Source: Bacteroidaceae bacterium
Lineage (GTDB): Bacteria > Bacteroidota > Bacteroidia > Bacteroidales > Bacteroidaceae
Length of the DNA stretch: 43,508 nt
Assembly (NCBI GenBank): GCA_017646665.1
Contig: JAGCMB010000003.1
Span: 1-43,508 of the forward strand
Direction: 5' to 3'
This document shows positions 42,601 to 43,508 of this stretch, piece by piece. Each line of letters opens with the position of its first letter. The first letter of the stretch is position 1. Below the pieces are notes generated by a model. It made no database searches, had not been told where the DNA came from, and saw nothing but the letters and a program-made list of their open reading frames with translations. The position numbers and the translations under genes are program-made.

Positions 42601-43508
42601 TATATCCGCTTTGCGGTCAAGTCGGGTGTAAACTCATTCCACATGTCCGATTTCAACCTCTATACCAAGTTGTCGCATACACTCAAGGAGTACTATACGA
42701 CAGCCGAGGGGCTTGACCTTACAACATTGTGTCTTGCGCTTGACGAGGCAAAAGATGCAGCGGCCCGTTATATGACTGCAGAGCAGTGCACTGCTGTTTA
42801 TAATAAACTCGACGGTTGCTATACAACTGCAAATGCTATTGCAAGCAACGATTATAGCGACCGCGATGCGCTTGCTACTTTGAAAACCGCTGCAGATGCT
42901 CTTGTTGACGCTGTTGTAGCCATTGACGAGACCGAAACGGTGTTGGCATTGCAGGCAACAGATGCGAATGCTCCTTATTATATATATTGCAACGCGCCGG
43001 GTGCAACAAATAACTATGCAGGTGACAACTTGGGTGTTGCTGCATTGCTCGATGCTGATGAAGGTGGCGAACCTATTACCGCAACATTCCTGCACACTTC
43101 GTATGTCGCTGGTAGCCACGATGATGCCCTCGACCACTACTTGCGCGTTGATATGGGCGAGAGCAACCTCCTGTCGTTCAAGTTCCGTTATACTCCACGT
43201 ATCGGCAACACCGGCAATGCTCCATTGGTGATGCTCATTGAGGGTAGTAACGACTGTGTGAACTTTGAGGAGATTACAACACTCACCGATATGGCAACAA
43301 CATATCAGTCGGGTGAGATAACAAACGATAAAGCCTACCGCTACATCCGCTTCATGGTTAAGGAAACGCATAATCACAGCAAGTTTGATAACCATGAGTT
43401 CTTTGCAATGAGCCACTTTGAGATGACTGCTTGCAAGACTGTTACAATAAATCAGGAGTATGCATCGCCTAACTTGTCGGTTGATGTGGCTGCAAATGCT
43501 TATAACGA
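36670..43508 (+). CDS. Giant secreted M60-like (enhancin/mucinase-type) metallopeptidase, 3' end outside the window
   Basis: An uninterrupted frame of 2,279 codons runs off the window. In order: signal peptide (MKRIFTHLFVAVLLMLSTTSWA); a beta-trefoil-like module (about 28-165); the M60-like peptidase domain (about 250-800) with zinc motif HEIGH at residues 616-620 and Glu633 in NGLTEVTN as the likely third ligand; a second trefoil-like module (about 999-1127); and four discoidin/F5-8C-like modules (about 1158-1311, 1403-1578, 1845-2000 and 2091-2258) separated by helical spacers rich in Ala, Leu and Glu. M60-like enzymes of gut Bacteroides such as BT4244 attack mucin glycoproteins, so a host- or glycoprotein-directed, surface or secreted role is likely. 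A C-terminal sorting signal may lie beyond the window. Confidence 0.88.
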   Translation, partial: MKRIFTHLFVAVLLMLSTTSWAQLSSLEVGQIYRFESARGGRSLRANGFDDVHTKTTDLNDKAQEWYVTKDGDYYVLRNVACGKYLRGTYSYGAAWGMTDDYSSALNKFQLLTSNSTLNTLKTKDSDGYGHMHDDNNGDNGGYNVVGWLNNNDNTGSHWTITKVDYTAEQITELLEMAPTVAEVASYSTALNALFNDGAGACVAPKLSSLNAAKATSEYKALPTGLKTMVDKVYGDAWGEDNADATKQANNLNWDAEYAKKFRVQMYEPYSIAGDITSWLGINSHANNDNPTGIYMPAAGNLYVMVEGEIKEGATLRIVDGYTNRRINGTTTESAVELRPGLNVINYTGATGMLYICYNVDTYNPNGATPTEKFPRKLSEFAPLKIHIEGGAINGFYNACGDFRATTDTENLWKTYTGANVDADADWEYMETRANLSILPILGHREILLLQLEDEQGGRGLRSLLPEAINCPSTPYSYAETWADYGMGCDPSTGKINIVMEAWDRIFYSQLATMGLVSNSQMNRINALYPRWTKEGECAEIYNYGSATINNDTQTYLEFCQYVDYSEYFNHHGVILGTSSGNPYGGGDHVGYPIGGFSAAVYDLPNTAGSTWGPAHEIGHQHQGLLTLNGLTEVTNNLFSNISLWYKGMSTSRYNGSDGSLESVLNAFNTNGSDIYTNNIWALTHLYYRLWLYYHLAGNNTQFYPRLFELLRQNQMQKGYNVSGDVSTLHFYKLTCQAAGEDLTEFFRAHGYFSVMEDRFVGDYSNSVYNVSQQMIDDAIAYVKGQGYPENLSILFINDDDDTATYLQHDGENAREIYGETKPNSDFGSVTDFIAGNVATTPYTATLNSDGTLTMSGGEGGVGFLIVNEKGEIVSFSNKSTFALGDEAMEAIISGNATIKSVGSASNVVEAEVDLTILQKEVLGAMISKAQSIVDKVDDTYTKIGYFKKAAVAGLESSLEYAKEVYAGASGYEAAYDLLYAEYTKVLENKDAKIPFNPSLTYIIKNKAYSSETMWVNSSGVVRSEGGVDQTSNDARWKFVETSTAGVYNIRTLSNKYIPAVQQSASMNATSDKADNDALYTLEEVADGVWAIKLSPAAGYRNLHSSWSNVVGWETGADASRWYLTAVAADPVIADLANLEVYINKTEQLLDEVVGTVTYTKGTPLSLQTTTQNSAGYLWSNAPEDSEGSINYLVDGTTGVNANYFHTEWSSEPPSGSHYLAVYLGEDNDLSNFTFSHTTRSGASADFPKSVDVYGSNDNVTYKYIGSASGMPQSAGTAWEFDGVMLSSYKYLRFNYHANRGYWHMAEFDITPITDFTAIVNDTYNSTVTVDAVTAAMNALHNGKRTANSISPTSGDIDAKLQALQSAYKTLYGQYEATIDTRKATLAQLAAETETLMNGVGTVTLAVETPITLTTSNFYCNAPYIASQNADYSAEYVSKLTDNNSGTYLHTRWNTNSDDGDYHYLRVDAGETTPIDLFYFTYTTASRSKKDMPLTMVVEGANEIDASNSTIDNTFTEIATLTPLPEVLNTNTVYESSVLGSADTKYRYLRFKVTDITADEDDKNGHPFFTMSEFGLTSVTEENVTVNNAYKNFVTDELLLTTVHTTNSSKSMSTNALVTSVPLLDAQIADQTAAKAALEEAMAKVVVDKTALQSLYDDALALYGEMSEDDVVNANYAPSALTNEKLAEVKTALDAAKDKLDNSNSQSEIEDARTALQAKYDELLAIKDANVATTIDKSELNTAIANANALIAAIEAKGDGYYESVAGFGLAELSFALQNAETVVNRFYLTEEQYTEAFTLLNNCYTTTNGIVALDCNSENRNNLSTLIGNVNALLSTIAVEGENTQALPLQTTNANADFYINLSAVGDGNVTNLIDKNADGSSNINTYVGSAWGGTIADYTHYVQVDLGADCSLDKFSFDYATRNSGHDTERPVKIKILGSNNGTDFTEVTVIEEGLAEGAGEKSALLSVELGKHYRYIRFAVKSGVNSFHMSDFNLYTKLSHTLKEYYTTAEGLDLTTLCLALDEAKDAAARYMTAEQCTAVYNKLDGCYTTANAIASNDYSDRDALATLKTAADALVDAVVAIDETETVLALQATDANAPYYIYCNAPGATNNYAGDNLGVAALLDADEGGEPITATFLHTSYVAGSHDDALDHYLRVDMGESNLLSFKFRYTPRIGNTGNAPLVMLIEGSNDCVNFEEITTLTDMATTYQSGEITNDKAYRYIRFMVKETHNHSKFDNHEFFAMSHFEMTACKTVTINQEYASPNLSVDVAANAYN
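40144..43443 (+). repeat. Four diverged discoidin-like modules inside the M60 protein
   Basis: Four segments (about 40144-40605, 40877-41405, 42203-42669 and 42940-43443) share one plan. Each has a LxLQTTxxN opening, YxxNA, a variable-length insert with HTxW or similar, HYLRVDxGE, a FxYTTR-like strand, GSNDG or an equivalent, a Tyr-Arg-Tyr-[IL]-Arg-Phe strand, and MSEFxL at the end. They are too diverged at DNA level to be recent duplications. Helical linkers (for example 41536-41870) separate them. Confidence 0.65.

Noticed and set aside
1-43508. CRISPR array, insertion sequence, prophage or integrative element
   Set aside because: No regularly spaced direct repeats, transposase or integrase motifs, or attachment-site duplication next to the tRNA gene were found.

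Overview
This window looks like the chromosome of a gut-type Bacteroidales bacterium (Bacteroides/Prevotella relatives). The evidence is the partial rpoA C-terminus, which reads like the Bacteroides protein, followed by a C-terminally extended L17. Several leaders carry Bacteroidetes -7 boxes (TAnnTTTG), start codons sit behind A/T-rich leaders rather than strong Shine-Dalgarno sites, and the gene content (Na+-NQR, M60-like peptidase, GH3-family protein, ExbB-X-ExbD-ExbD) fits. Nearly everything is housekeeping and well conserved. No integrase, transposase, phage gene or CRISPR array was seen.

Layout. 1-633: end of a ribosomal-protein operon (rpoA-rplQ) and its terminator. 634-1327: a gene-free stretch holding a roughly 225-bp nested imperfect palindrome and a C10 tract. 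1328-7443: complete nqrABCDEF operon for the sodium-pumping NADH:quinone oxidoreductase; NqrC carries an extra N-terminal rubredoxin-like domain. 7444-7834: gene-free but containing a rod-like structured RNA (7612-7730) ending in a U-tract terminator, then a small lipoprotein. 8340-10841 (minus): mnmA-xseA-xseB. 10953-13442: MATE exporter, cytidylate-kinase-like protein, phosphoesterase. 13553-16856: ilvE, trmB, a Dabb protein and mrp, closed by a bidirectional terminator. 16893-20008 (minus): lpxK-pnp-thiL-small membrane protein (Imm17-like). 20193-22973: promoter, tRNA-Ser(GGA), exbB, a four-TM protein and two exbD genes. 23020-24321 (minus): thyA-folA. 24610-34351: a long plus-strand run of rsmF-like methyltransferase, DsbD-like protein, GH3-family protein, Ig-like lipoprotein, cysS, glutaminyl-cyclase-like M28 lipoprotein and sufE. 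34357-36286 (minus): metY-type sulfhydrylase followed by a secreted TonB-C protein. 36670 to the end: first 2,279 codons of a very large secreted M60-like (mucinase-type) metallopeptidase with lectin-like and discoidin-like modules, cut by the window edge.

How it works together. NQR and ExbB/ExbD point to Na+/proton energetics of the inner membrane and energised outer-membrane uptake. DsbD supplies periplasmic reductant. The lipoproteins, the glutaminyl cyclase and the M60 protein form the exported layer. NqrB and NqrC need covalent FMN, but the flavin transferase ApbE is not in this window.

Most noteworthy: the rubredoxin-NqrC fusion, the structured RNA downstream of nqrF, and the giant modular M60 protein. 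All functional statements are from reading motifs by eye; no searches were run.
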